Notes: generated by a model not told the origin, from the sequence alone. DNA of 64,000 bases from Apium graveolens (GCF_009905375.1 NC_133657.1:42713853-42777852), one strand, 5' to 3'. Positions 1 to 12,941 are shown, counted from the first letter of the stretch. Numbers and translations: made by a program.

Positions 1-3000
1 TAAAACATTAATTCAAAAATATCAAAATATAAGTTCAAAAAAATATTTTAAAATTTATTTTTAACAAAAAAATAAATTTAAAAAAATAAAGCGGGCAAGA
101 ACTGTTAAATTTAAAATAGCGTCCGCCACCAATGTTTCATTGCACTAGCTGCAATGAAACAATGATGTAGGTGGCAGAGGGTACTTTTTTTATTTGTTAC
201 GAAAAAATGTTTAGCATTCCGGGGGCTGAGTTGTTTTATATTGTTTTTATAGCTAACGAAAAATCGATAAAATTTCATATTTTTTAGTTTTTCACATTTT
301 ATATTTTTAGCATTATATTCGTTTACTATAAATTAAAAATTGATAAATGAAATTGGATAAATAAAATAAAAATAAAAACATAAAACTCACAATATTAAAA
401 AAAACATAAAACTCATAATATTCCCTTATAATAAAAATTCGAAAATGCAATTTCGAACAAAGAATTAAAAAATACATTTTCACTCAAAAATTTTAAATTC
501 AATATTAAATTTAAATATTTAAGTTTAAAATATTAATTCAAAAATATCAAAATATAAGTTCAAAAAAATATTTAAAAATTTATTTTTAACAAAAAAATAA
601 ATTAGAAAAAATAAAACGGACAAGAACCGTTAAATTTAAAATAGCGTCCTCCACCAATGTTTCATTGCACTAGCCGCAATGAAACAATGATGTAGGTGGC
701 AGAGGGTACTTTTTTTATTTATTACGAAAAATGTTTAGCATTCCCGGGGCTAGATTGTTTTATATTGTTTTTATAGCTAACGAAAAATCGATAAAATTTC
801 ATTTTTTTTAGTTTTCCACATTTTCAATTTTTACCATTATATTCGTTTACTATAAATTAAAAATTGATAAATTAAATTGGAAAAGTACAAGAAAAATAAA
901 AAAAAAATAAAACTCACGATATTAAAAAAACATAAAATCATAATATTCCCTTATAATAAAAATTCGAAAATGCTATTTCGAACAAATAATTCAAAAATAC
1001 ATTTTCACTCAAAAATTTTAAATTTAATATTAAATTTAAATATTTAAGTTTAAAATATTAATTCAAAAATATCAAAATATAAGTTCAAAAAAATATTTTA
1101 AAATTTATTTTTAACAAAAAAATAAATTAGAAAAAATAAAGCGGGCAAGAACCGTTAAATTTAAAATAGCGTCCTCCACCAATGTTTCATTGCACTAGCC
1201 GCAATGAAACAATGATGTAGGTGGCAGAGGGTACTTTTTTTATTTGGTACGAAAAAATGTTTAGCATTCCGGGGGCTGAGTTGTTTTATATTGTTTTTAT
1301 AGCTAACGAAAAATCGATAAAATTTCATTTTTTTTAGTTTTTCACATTTTCAATTTTTAGCATTATATTCGTTTACTATAAATTAAAAATTGATAAATGA
1401 AATTGGACAAATACAATAAAAATAAAAATAAAAACATAAAACTCACAATATTAAAAAAAACATAAAACTCATAATATTCCCATATAATAAAAATTCGAAA
1501 ATGCTATTTCGAACAAATAATTAAAAAATACATTTTCACTCAAAAATTTTAAATTCAATATTAAATTTAAATATTTAAGTTTAAAATATTAATTCAAAAA
1601 TATCAAAATATAAGTTCAAAAAAATATTTAAAAAATTATTTTTAACAAAAAAATAAATTAGAAAAAATAAAATGGATAAGAACCGTTAAATTTAAAATAG
1701 CGTCCTCCACCAATGTTTCATTGCACTAGCCGCAATGAAACAATGATGTAGGGGCAGAGGGTACTTTTTTATTTGTTACGAAAAATGTTTAGCATTCCCG
1801 GGGCTAGATTGTTTTATATTGTTTTTATAGCTAACGAAAAATCGATAAAATTTCATTTTTTTTAGTTTTCCACATTTTCAATTTTTACCATTATATTCGT
1901 TTACTATAAATTAAAAATTGATAAATTAAATTGGAAAAGTACAAGAAAAATAAAAAAAAACATAAAACTCACAATATTAAAAAAAACATAAAACTCATAA
2001 TATTCCCTTATAATAAAAATTCGAAAATGCTATTTCGAACAAATAATTAAAAAATACATTTTCACTCAAAAATTTTAAATTCAATATTAAATTTAAATAT
2101 TTAAGTTTAAAATATTAATTCAAAAATATCAAAATATAAGTTCAAAAAAATATTTAAAAATTTATTTTTAACAAAAAAATAAATTAGAAAAAATAAAGCG
2201 GGTAAGAACCGTTAAATTTAAAATAGCGTCCTCCACCAATGTTTCATTGCACTAGCCGCAATGAAACAATGATGTAGGTAGCAGAGGGTACTTTTTTTAT
2301 TTGTTACGAAAAATGTTTAGCATTCCGGGGGCTGAGTTGTTTTATATTATTTTTATAGCTAACGAAAAATCGATAATATTTCATTTTTTTTAGTTTTTCA
2401 CATTTTCAATTTTTAGCATTATATTCGTTTACTATAAATTAAAAATTGATAAATGAAATTGGACAAATACAATAAAAATAAAAATAAAAACACAGAACTC
2501 ACAATATTAAAAAAAACTTAAAACTCATAATATTCCCTTATAATAAAAATTCGAAAATACTATTTTGAACAAATAATTAAAAAATATATTTTCACTCAAA
2601 AATTTTAAATTCAACATTAAATTTAAATATTTTAGTTTAAAATATTAATTCAAAAATATCAAAATATAAGTTCAAAAAAAATATTTAAAAATTTATTTTT
2701 AACAAAAAATAAATTAGAAAAAATAAAGCGGACACGAACCGTTAAATTTAAAATAGCGTCATCCACCAATGTTTCATTGCACTAGCCGCAATGAAACAAT
2801 GATGTAGGTGGCAGAGGGTACTTTTTTTATTTGTTACGAAAAAATATTTAGCACTCCAGGGGCTCAGTTGTTTTATATTGTTTTTATAGCTAACGAAAAA
2901 TCGATAAAATTTATTTTTTTTAGTTTTCTACATTTTCAATTTTTACCATTATATTCGTTTAGTATAAATTAAAAATTGATAAATTAAATTGGACAAGTAC

Positions 3001-4330
3001 AAGAAAAAAATAAAAAAAACATAAAACTCACAATATTAAAAAATACAAAAAACTCATAATATTCCCTTATAATAAAAATTCGAAAATGCTATTTCGAACA
3101 AATAATTAAAAAATACATTTTCACTCAAAAATTTTAAATTCAATATTAAATTTAAAAATTTAAGTTTAAAATATTAATTCAAAAATATCAAAATATAAGT
3201 TCAAAAAAATATTTAAAAATTTATTTTTAACAAAAAAATAAATTAGAAAAAATAAAGCGGGCAAGAACGGTTAAATTTAAAATAGCGTCCTCCACCAATG
3301 TTTCATTGCACTAGCCGCAATGAAACAATGATGTAGGTGGCAGAGGGTACTTTTTTTATTTGTTACGAAAAAAAGTTTAGCATTACGGGGGCTGACTTGT
3401 TTTATATTGTTTTTATAGCTAACGAAAAATCGATAAAATTTCATTTTTTTAATTTTTCACATTTTCAATTTTTAGCATTATATTCGTTTACTATAAATTA
3501 AAAATTGATAAATTAAATTGGACAAGTACAATAAAAATAAAAATAAACATAAAACTCACAATATTGAAAAAAACATAAAACTCATAATATTCCCTTATAA
3601 TAAAAATTCCAAAATACTATTTCGAACAAATAATTAAAAAATACATTTTCACTCAAAAATTTTAAATGCAATATTAAATTTAAATATTTTAATTTAAAAT
3701 ATTAATTCAAAAATATCAAAATATAAGTTCAAAAAATATTTAAAAATTCATTTTTAACAAATAGCGTCCTCCAGCAATGTTTCATTACACTAGCGGCAAT
3801 GAAACAATGTTGTAGGTGGCAGAGGGTATTTTTTTTATTTGTTACGAAAAAATGTTTAGGATTCCGGGGCTGAGTTGTTTTATATTATTTTTATAGCTAA
3901 CAAAAAATTGATAAAATTTCATTTTTTTAGTTTGCACATTTTCAATTTTTAGCATTATATTCGTAAACTATAAATTAAAAATTGATAAATTATATTGGAC
4001 AAGTAGAAGAAAAATAAAAAAAAACATAAAACTCACAATATTAAAAAAACATAAAACTCATAATATTCCCTTATAATAAAAATTCGAAAATACTATTTCG
4101 AACAAATAATTAAAAAATACATTTTCACTCAAAAAATTTAAATTCAATATTAAAATTAAATATTTTAGTTTAAAATATTAATTCTAAAATATTAAAACAT
4201 AAGTTTGAAAAAATATTTAAAAAATTATTTTTAACAAAAAAATAAATTAAAAAAAATAAAATGGGCAAATAGTGTCCTGCAATGAAACAATGCTGTAGGG
4301 GCTGCCGCAATGCCTCACTGCTGCAGATGG
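1..4330. repeat. Tandem satellite array, ~528-bp monomer, alternating A/B dimer
   Basis: The block AATGTTTCATTGC recurs at 131, 656, 1181, 1712, 2238, 2768, 3297 and 3776, giving spacings of 525, 525, 531, 526, 530, 529 and 479; a degenerate ninth copy lies near 4279. Each monomer has an inverted repeat, TGTTTCATTGC and GCAATGAAACA, around a 7-nt loop (ACTAGCC), followed by a short GC-richer segment, and is otherwise very AT-rich. Two variants alternate. Type A (copies 1, 3, 5, 7) has GGGGGCTGA and TTTTTAGCATTA. Type B (copies 2, 4, clearly 6, partly 8) has GGGGCTAGA and/or TTTTTACCATTA. The array starts before base 1. The short 479 spacing reflects a ~50-bp deletion before copy 8. No coding potential is seen. 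Confidence 0.95.
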
Positions 4331-4531
4331 TTGCTAGAACCACCTCGGGCTGTGGAAGGGCACCCATATATATATACTAGCCTATGACCCGTGCGATGAA
4401 CGAATTGTTTTTAACATTTTAATGATTTTTAATAATATAATTATATCTTAAAATTATTATATTTTGATATATATTTTCAATAGTTGAAAAATAACTTGAA
4501 GACCATAATAAGTTCTAATAATAAATATTGA
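4331..4531. other. AT-rich DNA at the satellite edge, no gene seen
   Basis: Satellite similarity fades near 4330-4370, and an AT-rich stretch follows. The segment at 4376-4400, containing GACCCGTGCGATG, recalls the GC-rich palindromic start seen in some plant Helitron-like and MITE sequences. I cannot support an element call because no matching 3' end was found. Confidence 0.4.
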
Positions 4532-5125
4532 GTGATAATTTGATACTTGACTAAAAATAAATAATATAATATAATATGTTATTCACGGGACTCAAGCCCT
4601 CAACTTATGGAAATTGTTAAAATAAAGAATATAAAAGTTTAAATATAATAAGTTGTTGACAGGGTTCAAACTCTGGATTCATGACTGTAGTTTAAATATT
4701 AATATAATATTATTTTATTATTGGATCCAACGGTTCCCATCTATCTGATTTTAGATCTGACAGTTGTTATTTGTCGTATCAAACGACTGTACCGAACAAC
4801 TGACTACCAAGTAGAGGATGTTTTGTGATAATTTGAGACTTGACTGAAAATAAATAATATAATATAATATGTTGTTCACGGGACTCGAGCCCTGAACCTG
4901 TAGAAATTGTTAAAATATAAAATATAAAAGTTTAAATATAATAAGCCGTTGACGGGGTTCGAACCATGATTACATGGGAGCAGTTTAACATTAATATAAT
5001 AATATTTATTATTGCATCCAATGGTTCTCATCTATCCGACTTTAGATCTGACGGTTGTTATTTGTCGTACCAAACAACTGTACCGAGCAACCGACTACCA
5101 AATAGAGGGTGTTTTGCTTATAATA
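4532..5125. repeat. Tandem duplication of a ~293-bp unit
   Basis: Two adjacent copies, 4532-4824 and 4825 to about 5117, each start GTGATAATTTGA and share the same order of blocks: CACGGGACT, AAATATAATAA, GATCTGAC, GTTGTTATTTGTCGTA. The copies differ at scattered bases, mostly transitions. The second carries GGGGTTCGAACC, which looks like a tRNA T-arm, but no cloverleaf forms around it. The unit is unrelated to the satellite on its left, and its function is unknown. Confidence 0.85.
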
Positions 5126-5130
5126 GTAAA

Positions 5131-5174
<44 letters not shown>

Positions 5175-5260
5175 ATATATATATGAAGGGAATATTAGCG
5201 ACTTACTCAAATAATTTCTACGTACACTCTCGTATTTTCTATATATATATATATATATAT
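5131..5260. repeat. TA microsatellites
   Basis: A (TA)n run covers about 5132-5184 with one GTG interruption, and a second run covers 5240-5260. Open frames across it only read repeated Tyr-Ile and are not genes. Confidence 0.95.
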
Positions 5261-5299
5261 CCTATAACCTATTTGGACTGTTCAAGGACTCTGAACCTT

Positions 5300-5312
5300 A
5301 GCTCTGATACCA
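5300..5312 (-). other. Primer-binding site of gypsy element Gyp-I (minus strand)
   Basis: On the minus strand this reads TGGTATCAGAGCT, the usual plant LTR-element primer site complementary to the 3' end of initiator tRNA-Met. Five bases separate it from the putative LTR end. Only about 40 bp of internal sequence remains to its left before the TA repeats, so the body of the element is missing. Confidence 0.75.
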
Positions 5313-5317
5313 AAACC

Positions 5318-7861
5318 TATCACAGCCTGAAAATATAACTAAATGATAACAACTGATAAATATAAATATTATAAACGGCTGTTTACAACATAATCCAAGA
5401 TCCCAAAGGTTTAGTGTTTGAACAGTCCAGCACTAACAACTATTACATATTTTACAAAGCTACCGGTCCTCACACGAACGCTGGCTATACTGCCTGAGCT
5501 CTCACATATGCCTCAACATCTCCATTGGTAGACTTACGAGCAGTCTGCTTGTATCTAACCATACTTTCTAGCTGAAATAACATGAATAAAAGCAAGAAGT
5601 GAGCCAAATACTCAGCAAGTGATATAATGAGACATAAATTAACAATATAGCAAGTCATTGCTTAAAAATCATTATTCAGTTCAAAGATTTTTTTAATATC
5701 AATCATTGCTTAAAAATCATTTTATGACACTATGGGTTATAGCCGGTGATCAGCCGTGAAGTAATCCCGAACCTCGCGGGGTTCTAACAAATTTTAATTG
5801 GGATCACTAGGAAACTTTTAAGCCTAATGTAATAAGTGTGAAAGGGACTTGCGTCTTAGTCCAATCCACTAATCTCAAGAAAATATTCTTTTGTTTAAAA
5901 ATCTCTTTTAAGAAATTATCTTTTATAAAACTGATGCCAAAGGGAAATTCCAAAGATTCTAAGCAAGGATATCAATTGTTTAATTTTCAAGGGATTCTAG
6001 ACAACAGAATTACAATCATAAGTCAATGGATTAAAATCGTGAAATTCTTATCAGAAATGAATTATTTTCTCTCTACTGGGTTCATTAAGTATGAAGGATC
6101 AATGATCCGTAAGTAGGAACTAGTCATGGGAATATCGTATATTTCACAAGTTTAAGATCATAAGCATGATATCACAAGGTTAAATGACTAAGGAAGAAAG
6201 TATTGAAAGAAGTATAACAATAATTAATAGGTTCAGGAAAAATAGTTGCATACGACAATTTAAAAGCATTGATAAGTATGAACATTTCCTTGTGAGAATA
6301 AAATTGAAACCATGAACGATAGGGTAGAGAGACTTGACTCTCCTAAAGTTATTCGTTAACACAAAAACAAGCTTGAGCTCCCCTACTTAACTTTTATGGC
6401 CAAGAGTCTTTCCTATGTCTTCTCCTGAACCTACACATGTAATATAACTTTATTACTAAAGGTCCTTTACACAATTCGAAGGACTCTATATAATTATACT
6501 ATTATACTACGCAACTCTAATGCAACACATAGGTGCTACTAACACGAGTAAATTTATTATCATGCATTTCTACAATATAACCACTTAGTGCACGTAATCA
6601 CATATAATTACATGTAGTCATATATCAACATGGCATTTAGTTCACATAATCATACGAGTAACGAATGATCTCAAGACACTCTACCCTTGATCATTCGTTC
6701 TTCCTATACCACATTCTTAGTTACCAAACTTTGCAATCCCAAGTACTATAACCCAATTTTATTAACACATTACCTTCTATAGACCATAAGCTATATTAAA
6801 AATATCAATACACACCTAGGCCTCTCCTAATTAAAATTACAAACACCTCGCACAAACCCAACTTTCTCGAGTGCACCATTCAGTACCACCTTGTGTGCCT
6901 TGGAAAAAATGAAACTTTCTACCTTGTTCATTTACTCAAATCTGACTTTTTCTAACTCCTAACTCACAAAACTAACACCTAAACTTGGTTTTACACTAAG
7001 GCCTCACTTGGGCCTACCCATGGCTTCCTATGAAGTTGATACAATTCTGCAGTTGAAACTTTGCAAACGGCCCTGTTTTACCCAACTTAAAACCCACTAA
7101 TATTTCTCTAAGGTTGATTCTAATGGATTTCTAATATTCCCTAGGCTCCTTTACATCATTACCAATCAAGGCCCGTGGTTTAATTAACCAAAACCAAACT
7201 AAATTGGACCCTAAACACACTAACTCCAAAACTGTCCCCGTTTTGGGTTGTTCTCGATTCTACATCAATGCACCCTTCAAAACAAAATGTTTTCTTCAAT
7301 ATATGGCTACTGAACTAAAGATTATATCAAGTCTCAACACTATGGATCTTGGGCCTCCTAGGGGCTCACTAATGCTCACTTAAAACTCACCAAACTTTGG
7401 ACAAAATCTCAACTCAAGACTCGAACTACGCTACCCTTTTCTCCTTAATCCCATTCGACTTAAACCAACTTCACCACAAGGAAAACCAAACCAAAATCAC
7501 TAACCCTCTTTTTCTTCCTATTATCTAATTACGAGATCATTCCATACTCCAAAATCATAATAATCGAATGATATATAAACACAACTAAGCATGCATGACA
7601 CTTAATCACATTTTCAAATTTATCATGCATATATTTGAATATTAACCTCAAGTAAAACCATGATATCCATGATTTAAGCTCACTTAACAACTTAACATAC
7701 TTTATTTAAGGAAATAAGATATTATCTAGTGCATTCAAGTCAAATTCGAAGCCAACAATAGCACTTAACCATAGGATAACTAGTCTTTAATGTACACTAT
7801 TAGTAATCAGCAATTGTTAGTACCAAAAACCAACATGCAAGTACTTATAATCAATATCTCA
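5318..7861 (-). mobile_element. Gyp-I: 5' LTR (partial) of a minus-strand gypsy element
   Basis: The sequence abuts a primer-binding site, so it should be the 3' part of a 5' LTR read on the minus strand. The LTR end reads GGCTGTGATA where CA is expected, probably by mutation. Its body resembles other chromovirus LTRs in composition, with alternating C-rich and AT-rich tracts and no long ORF. No LTR start (TGTAA) is recognisable before the next LTR begins at 7862, so this one is probably truncated there. Short ORFs inside it have no recognisable product. The right boundary is inferred from the neighbour. Confidence 0.5.
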
Positions 7862-10800
7862 TGTGACACCCTCCAAACCCAGGTCAGAAGTTTGGGGTCC
7901 ACAACACACACATACACACCATATTTAAACCTGTTTATGAATATAATAATATATATGCAATGACCCTACTTACCATATTCCACAGATTGAAGCAGTTTAA
8001 AGTATGCCCACAAGCCACAACCTTATTTATATTACAACGTTCCAAATCCCAGTTTATTTATCTTACAACTGAAGTAAACTTTATTACAAACTATTATCAC
8101 AAACTAAGCCAAACATCGTATGCTAGCTTATTCCAACTCAACCTGGATACCTAGCTCGCACACTTGTCTGGGGATCCTCTCTACCACCAATTTCCTTTTT
8201 CACTGGAAAAGAATATAAACAAATTTGCAAGAGTGTGCTAACTATCTCATCAAGTAACAATGACAACACTAAGATTAAACAATGATAAATTGAAATGGTA
8301 TAAGAAATCAAGTTTACTGATAAGCAACGATTAGAATTGGATTCACTTCCATTTTAAAAACCAAGGTTAGGCTGCTAATCAGTCACGCACTAACCCCAAG
8401 AAAGGCTCCCAGGTTTGCTCTATATTCTGGATCCAAGGCACGCATGGGCCTATTATGACCCCGAATCTGGTTCGACCACGAATCTGGTCCATATTTAAAA
8501 ATAATCCAATTCCAGAATAATAATATGATAAATAATGTAAATCAATAAGCTGAATTAATAACAACATTTATCTCGAAACATAGGGTGATTCATAGTTCCA
8601 TGAAGGTATAACAAAGAAATCATAAAGATTGGCTTTCAATCAAGGAGAGAATTTGAAAAGAGAAGACCAAGGGTTCAAGGGTTACAAGGACTGGTCTTCT
8701 GTCATATAAAACACAAAGGTTCGTATGTTGAACAATTCTATATCAAGAATCAGTAGGTGGTATATATATGTGGACTAGTATCGTATATGTGTGGTTCGTA
8801 TTTGAGAATTCAACAATCAATGGTTTACGAAGAATAAGGCTTATGACTCAAGATCAATAAGAATCAGGGTTTAGTGTTAATTACTTCAAAGTACTTGCAA
8901 TGTTACATGAATGAGTTGAAGTACTTGTAGCATATATGAAAATAGTTCGAGGATATTTGCAATATATTATGAGAAAGAATAGAAACACTTGTCTTATTAA
9001 TTCACCTTTACTTTACTCGTACTTGACTACTGGTTTTCACTCGTCAACCACTTGTTTTCCCTTTCTACATCTCGCTTCCTCTCTTAAACATCACATTTAT
9101 TTATCAATACTACTTCTCATCTCGTTCTGTTCATTACAAGCTTCTAACTAACCTTCGTTTCACCCAAATCCGACATACGGATTGAAAGTTATGATGAAAA
9201 CCGTCAAATAATGCACATAAAGTCATATTATGCATCAATCAGATCACATATAACACGTAGCACTTAAGATATTCAATTAAAATAATTATTCGAAGAAGAT
9301 TCGGGGTTAAAATGGTTTTCCAAGTATTTAATATATTTTTTTTAAAAAAAAAATCGGAATTATAACGGGTCTCTGAATCATTTTCTAACTAAATAACAGG
9401 GTTCGAACGCCCGAATCTGACTTTAAAATGATTTAATAATAATTATCAAGTTTTGAAAATAATTTAAATAATATTTGAAAGCTCGAAACTATTTTTCGGA
9501 ATTTTTATATCCAAATAAATAATTAAATCTAATTGGATAATTAGTTAAAATCAATTAATAATTAATTAAATTAATTAATCAATTAATATTTAAATTAATA
9601 GACTAATTAAATAATTAATTATCAACTAATATTAATTAATTAAATAATTAAAATTTATTAAAATATTTTTCAGAAATTAAATAATTAATTTTTGGAATAT
9701 TAAAATAATTCAAACAATTTCTGAAAATAATAATAAAAAGAAAAATACATTTTCTGAAAAAAATAAAGATAAATATGATTTTGATCATTTTTAAAACTGA
9801 AATCAAAATTTTAAAAGTTTTTGAAACAGCAGTACTGAAAATGCAAACTGTACAAAACTCGGGGGCTAAACTGTAATTTTTACAGCCCCCCTTTCGCCGG
9901 GAAGCCATGGACGCCGACCATGAGCTTTTTCCGGTGACTTGATAACTGCCCAGAAACACACCAAAGGGATAGGGGATGAAGTCCTGTTTCCCAGAAACAC
10001 GTCTACAATGATAAAACAACAAAATAACGAATGGATTAAATGGAACGATCATCTGAAAATTACGCCTCCGCCTGGGCTCGTTTTTCGACGAAGCTTGATT
10101 GGAACTATCCAGAAATCGTTTGATAGTTTCAAATATACGAATGGATCTGTTTTTTCACAATCTACACAACCATGTAATCAATTTCATCTAATAACCCTTA
10201 ACAAAGAAATGCCTAATTTTTAATTAAGAACATACAAACCTATAAACCCTAATTTTATTAATTCGAGAATCAAACATTAATTTGGACATGTTATTGAAAT
10301 CCAAATTAGTCATATAATATACCCGTATTGGATAATTATCAACAACACAATTCTATCATCAAATCATATCAACAACATCAAGAATAAAATTTCATAATTT
10401 AATCAATAAATAATTAGAAATAAAATAATAAAATAATAAATTAACCTTGTTTGATGCACTAAAAGTGTTGATTGATTCAGAAAGGTCTTTTCGAGAGCTT
10501 CGATTTGATATATGGCACGCTTGAATCAGAGTTCGATAACGCCTTCGTTTGTGCGTTTGATTTTCAAGAACGCAGTGTTTTTATGGTTTTTTCTGTAAAT
10601 TAATAGCTTTAACTGGTTGATTATGATTATACAATAAAATGAAATAAGAAAAGGGCTATATATATTTATGGAATATTGATTCGTGTTGAATCGTATTGGA
10701 TCGATAAATTAGTTACTTAGTCGCTAAGTAACTGCAAAAATGACGATGCATGACTTAATAAGACCAGGATCATAAAAACTCATGACATGCAAAAGTTTTT

Positions 10801-11868
10801 AACTAAGAAAACATGATTTTGATCAACATGCAAGAGCCTCTACTAACATGAATGACTTGATATGTCAAGGACCATATGAATCAATAACATGCAAAGATTT
10901 TTAACTAGGAAAAACATGATTTTTGTGCTTAAACTTAAATGCAACAAAACAACAAAAAAATTGGTTTCATTCGGCTCCTAAAAAGCCATTACTGAATGGC
11001 ATGGAGGAAAATGGTGGGACTATAACACTTCACCAACCATAACCATCTCCAAAAATGATGTATCTCATGGTTTGGACCTTAAATTCATAAGAATCATGGC
11101 CTTCCACTTGAGTTGCTAAGGATACTAGGAATGCAACACTTAATCACTATAATCTTAACACAAAACATATGGAATTATTTGGACATGAGTTGGAGGATGG
11201 AATTACACTACGATCTTGAGAAATTGAATGAAAAATTAGTGTGTGTGTGTCGGTTTCGGCCGAGAGGAAGAAAAAGAGAGAGGATGGAGAAAAAAAGAAG
11301 TGAGTTGGTTGAGTAGGTTGATCACAAATGATTACCTTGATGACTTGGTGGGTTTATATGTGTTATTCTAGGTAGTGGGATTGAGAATTTACTTGATTAT
11401 CCTTCCACAATACTAACCAGATATGCATGCAAGGCTATGCTAGTAATTTGGCTAGTAGATTAGATGTTAGGGGGTTGGAAATGAAATTAGTGTCCCTCTC
11501 TTCTTTTGGATGATCAAATGCATGCATGGGCAAATTGGTAATCAACAAATTTTTATTCACATTTCCAAATAATTTCATAAGTCACAAAAATTACACCATA
11601 AAATAATTTGGAATTTTAGAGATTTAATGAGATAACTTTTATAAATTTAAAATAAAAATATTTTGAAAACTAATTTTCATCATAAACCATTATCTTTAAA
11701 AAAATCACACATATATTTCCGAATAAAACAACTTATGTATTGATTTATACTATTTTGCTATACTAGCCATATAAACACATAATTGATACGTATTCACACA
11801 ATTTAATAATTTACTATCAAGTATTCATATACAACTTAGTTGCAAATAATCAAATACTGGTTGTTACA
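7862..11868 (-). mobile_element. Gyp-H: complete-looking ~4.0-kb gypsy LTR
   Basis: Read on the minus strand the segment opens TGTAACAACCAG and closes GGAGGGTGTCACA, the TGTAACAACC...GGGTGTCACA frame of chromovirus LTRs (Gyp-G has TGTAATAACCCC...GGGGGTGTTACA). It contains an AT-rich tract rich in TTAATTAA (about 9530-9700), a GC-richer patch near 9880-9970, and a CT-rich patch with CTCTCGGCC (11260-11290, minus strand) that has a counterpart in the Gyp-G LTR. The flanking pentamers TCTCA and AAAGA do not match, so it is not a simple solo LTR. No primer site or coding sequence is attached. The ORFs at 9648-10223 and 11113-11316 have no recognisable product. Confidence 0.6.
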
Positions 11869-11920
11869 AAAGACACCATTATCCGGTGAGGGACAATATA
11901 TCCAGAAATATCTTTGACTT

Positions 11921-11945
11921 TCAACGGATAATCCTTATCCGTTGA
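11921..11945. repeat. Perfect inverted repeat, Cop-A family motif
   Basis: TCAACGGATAA, a 3-nt spacer and TTATCCGTTGA form an 11-bp-arm palindrome downstream of Cop-A RNase H. Sireviruses are known to carry conserved palindromic motifs near the PPT and in LTRs. The same ACGGATG core recurs in the coding linker of Cop-A at 26165-26308. Confidence 0.85.
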
Positions 11946-12096
11946 GAAGTAATTTTGACTTATCCAAAATTTCAGTTTTTCATGACTTGATCAAGAAATC
12001 AAATTTATTTATGGTTGTATATCAAATTGCATAGACATCAATAATAGTAAATTAAGAGTAGTTTAGTATACCTAACTCACTTACCATCCTAGTAAA

Positions 12097-12198
12097 AGTT
12101 CATTTACCAAGTGACTTGGTAAAGATGTCTTCAAGTTTCTAATCACTTGGACCAAACTGAAGTTCATTCACCAAGTGACTTGGTAAAGATGTCTTCAA
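12097..12198 (-). repeat. 64-bp-offset duplication at the Cop-A RNase H end
   Basis: About 38 bp containing CACTTGG and AAAGATGTCTTCAA occurs at 12097-12136 and again at 12161-12198. In sense it covers the RNase H C-terminal motif DIFTKSLGE, so the end of pol was locally duplicated. Confidence 0.8.
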
Positions 12199-12941
12199 TG
12201 TGCTTTGTCCTTAAATGCTGCACAGGATTTTCAGTAATGGCAATGGCACTGGTGTTGTCACGGAATATTGGAATTTTGTCTACATATAGACCATAATCCA
12301 ACAATTGATATCTCATCCATAAATCTGTGCACAACAGCTACCAGCAGCAATGCATTCAGCCTCAGTTGTAGAAGTAGAAATTGAGTGTTGTTTCTTACTA
12401 AACTAGGACACTATCCTATTTCCTAGAAATTTACATGACCCTGTTGTACTTTTTCTGTCAATCTTGCAACCTGCATAATCTGCATGTGAATAGCCAATTT
12501 AGATCAAAACCAGAATCTCTAGGGTACAAAATGCCAAGTTTTGGCATACCTTTGAGATATTTGAAAATCCTCTTAATAGCTATTAAATAAGATTTCCTAG
12601 GATCAGCTTGGAATCTATCACAAAGACATGTAGCAAGCATTATATCTGGTCTACTAGATGTCAAATATAAAAGTGAGCCAATAATACCTCTATAGCTTGA
12701 AATGTCCACAGACTTTTCAGTTGTGTTCAATTCAAGTTTAGTAGTAATGGCCATGTGAGTTTTTGCAGATGTGCAATCCATTAAGTCAAACTTCTTTAAA
12801 AGATCAAAATTATATTTAGTTTGACTAATGAATATTACATCACTAACTTTCTTAACTTGCAAACCAAGAAAATAAGTTAGTTCTCCATCATACTCATTTC
12901 ATATTTACTTTGCATCAATTTGGCAAATATTTTGTAAAGTT
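12162..12941 (-). pseudogene. Cop-A reverse transcriptase C-terminus and RNase H, broken
   Basis: A 134-codon open stretch (12458-12862) carries copia RT C-terminal motifs: YRGIIGSLLYLTSSRPDIM, FQADPRKSYL and AIKRIFKYLKG. Beyond it, in other frames, come RNase H traces, including VEAE-like and DNTSAIAI-like motifs and a DIFTKSLGE end. RT and RNase H copy element RNA into DNA in the particle. Stops and frame changes, with loss of the region around the YSDAD motif, show it is dead. Upstream RT codons lie at 25278-25727 across the Cop-C insertion. The family match to copia is firm. Confidence 0.85.

Larger units (their letters stand above)
11869..12941 (-). mobile_element. Cop-A, left part (outer Sirevirus-type copia)
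   Basis: This is the 3' portion of a minus-strand copia element, from within reverse transcriptase through RNase H into 3' noncoding DNA. It stops abruptly at the Gyp-H LTR, so its env-like region and 3' LTR are not here. The reading resumes at 25278 after Cop-C. The duplicated pentamer AAGTT at 12937-12941 and 25273-25277 marks the insertion. Within RT the break falls after the FGSTDDKLC motif. Confidence 0.85.

Noticed and set aside
1..4330. Regularly spaced palindromes as a CRISPR array
   Set aside because: Units are ~528 bp and nearly identical throughout, the interspersed DNA is repeated too, and the setting is a plant genome. It is satellite DNA.
4940..4975. tRNA gene suggested by GGGGTTCGAACC
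   Set aside because: No acceptor, D-arm or anticodon arm can be folded around it, and the sister copy has a degraded version.
4966..5338. ORFs across the TA repeats
   Set aside because: They translate microsatellite (Tyr-Ile repeats) and have no conserved partner.
9648..10223. Overlapping ORFs on both strands as a host gene
   Set aside because: They lie inside the Gyp-H LTR, are unconserved, and the AT-rich half is low complexity.
11113..11316. 67-codon ORF with a basic tail
   Set aside because: It is antisense to the CT-rich patch of an LTR; the Arg/Lys-rich text comes from GA-rich sequence.
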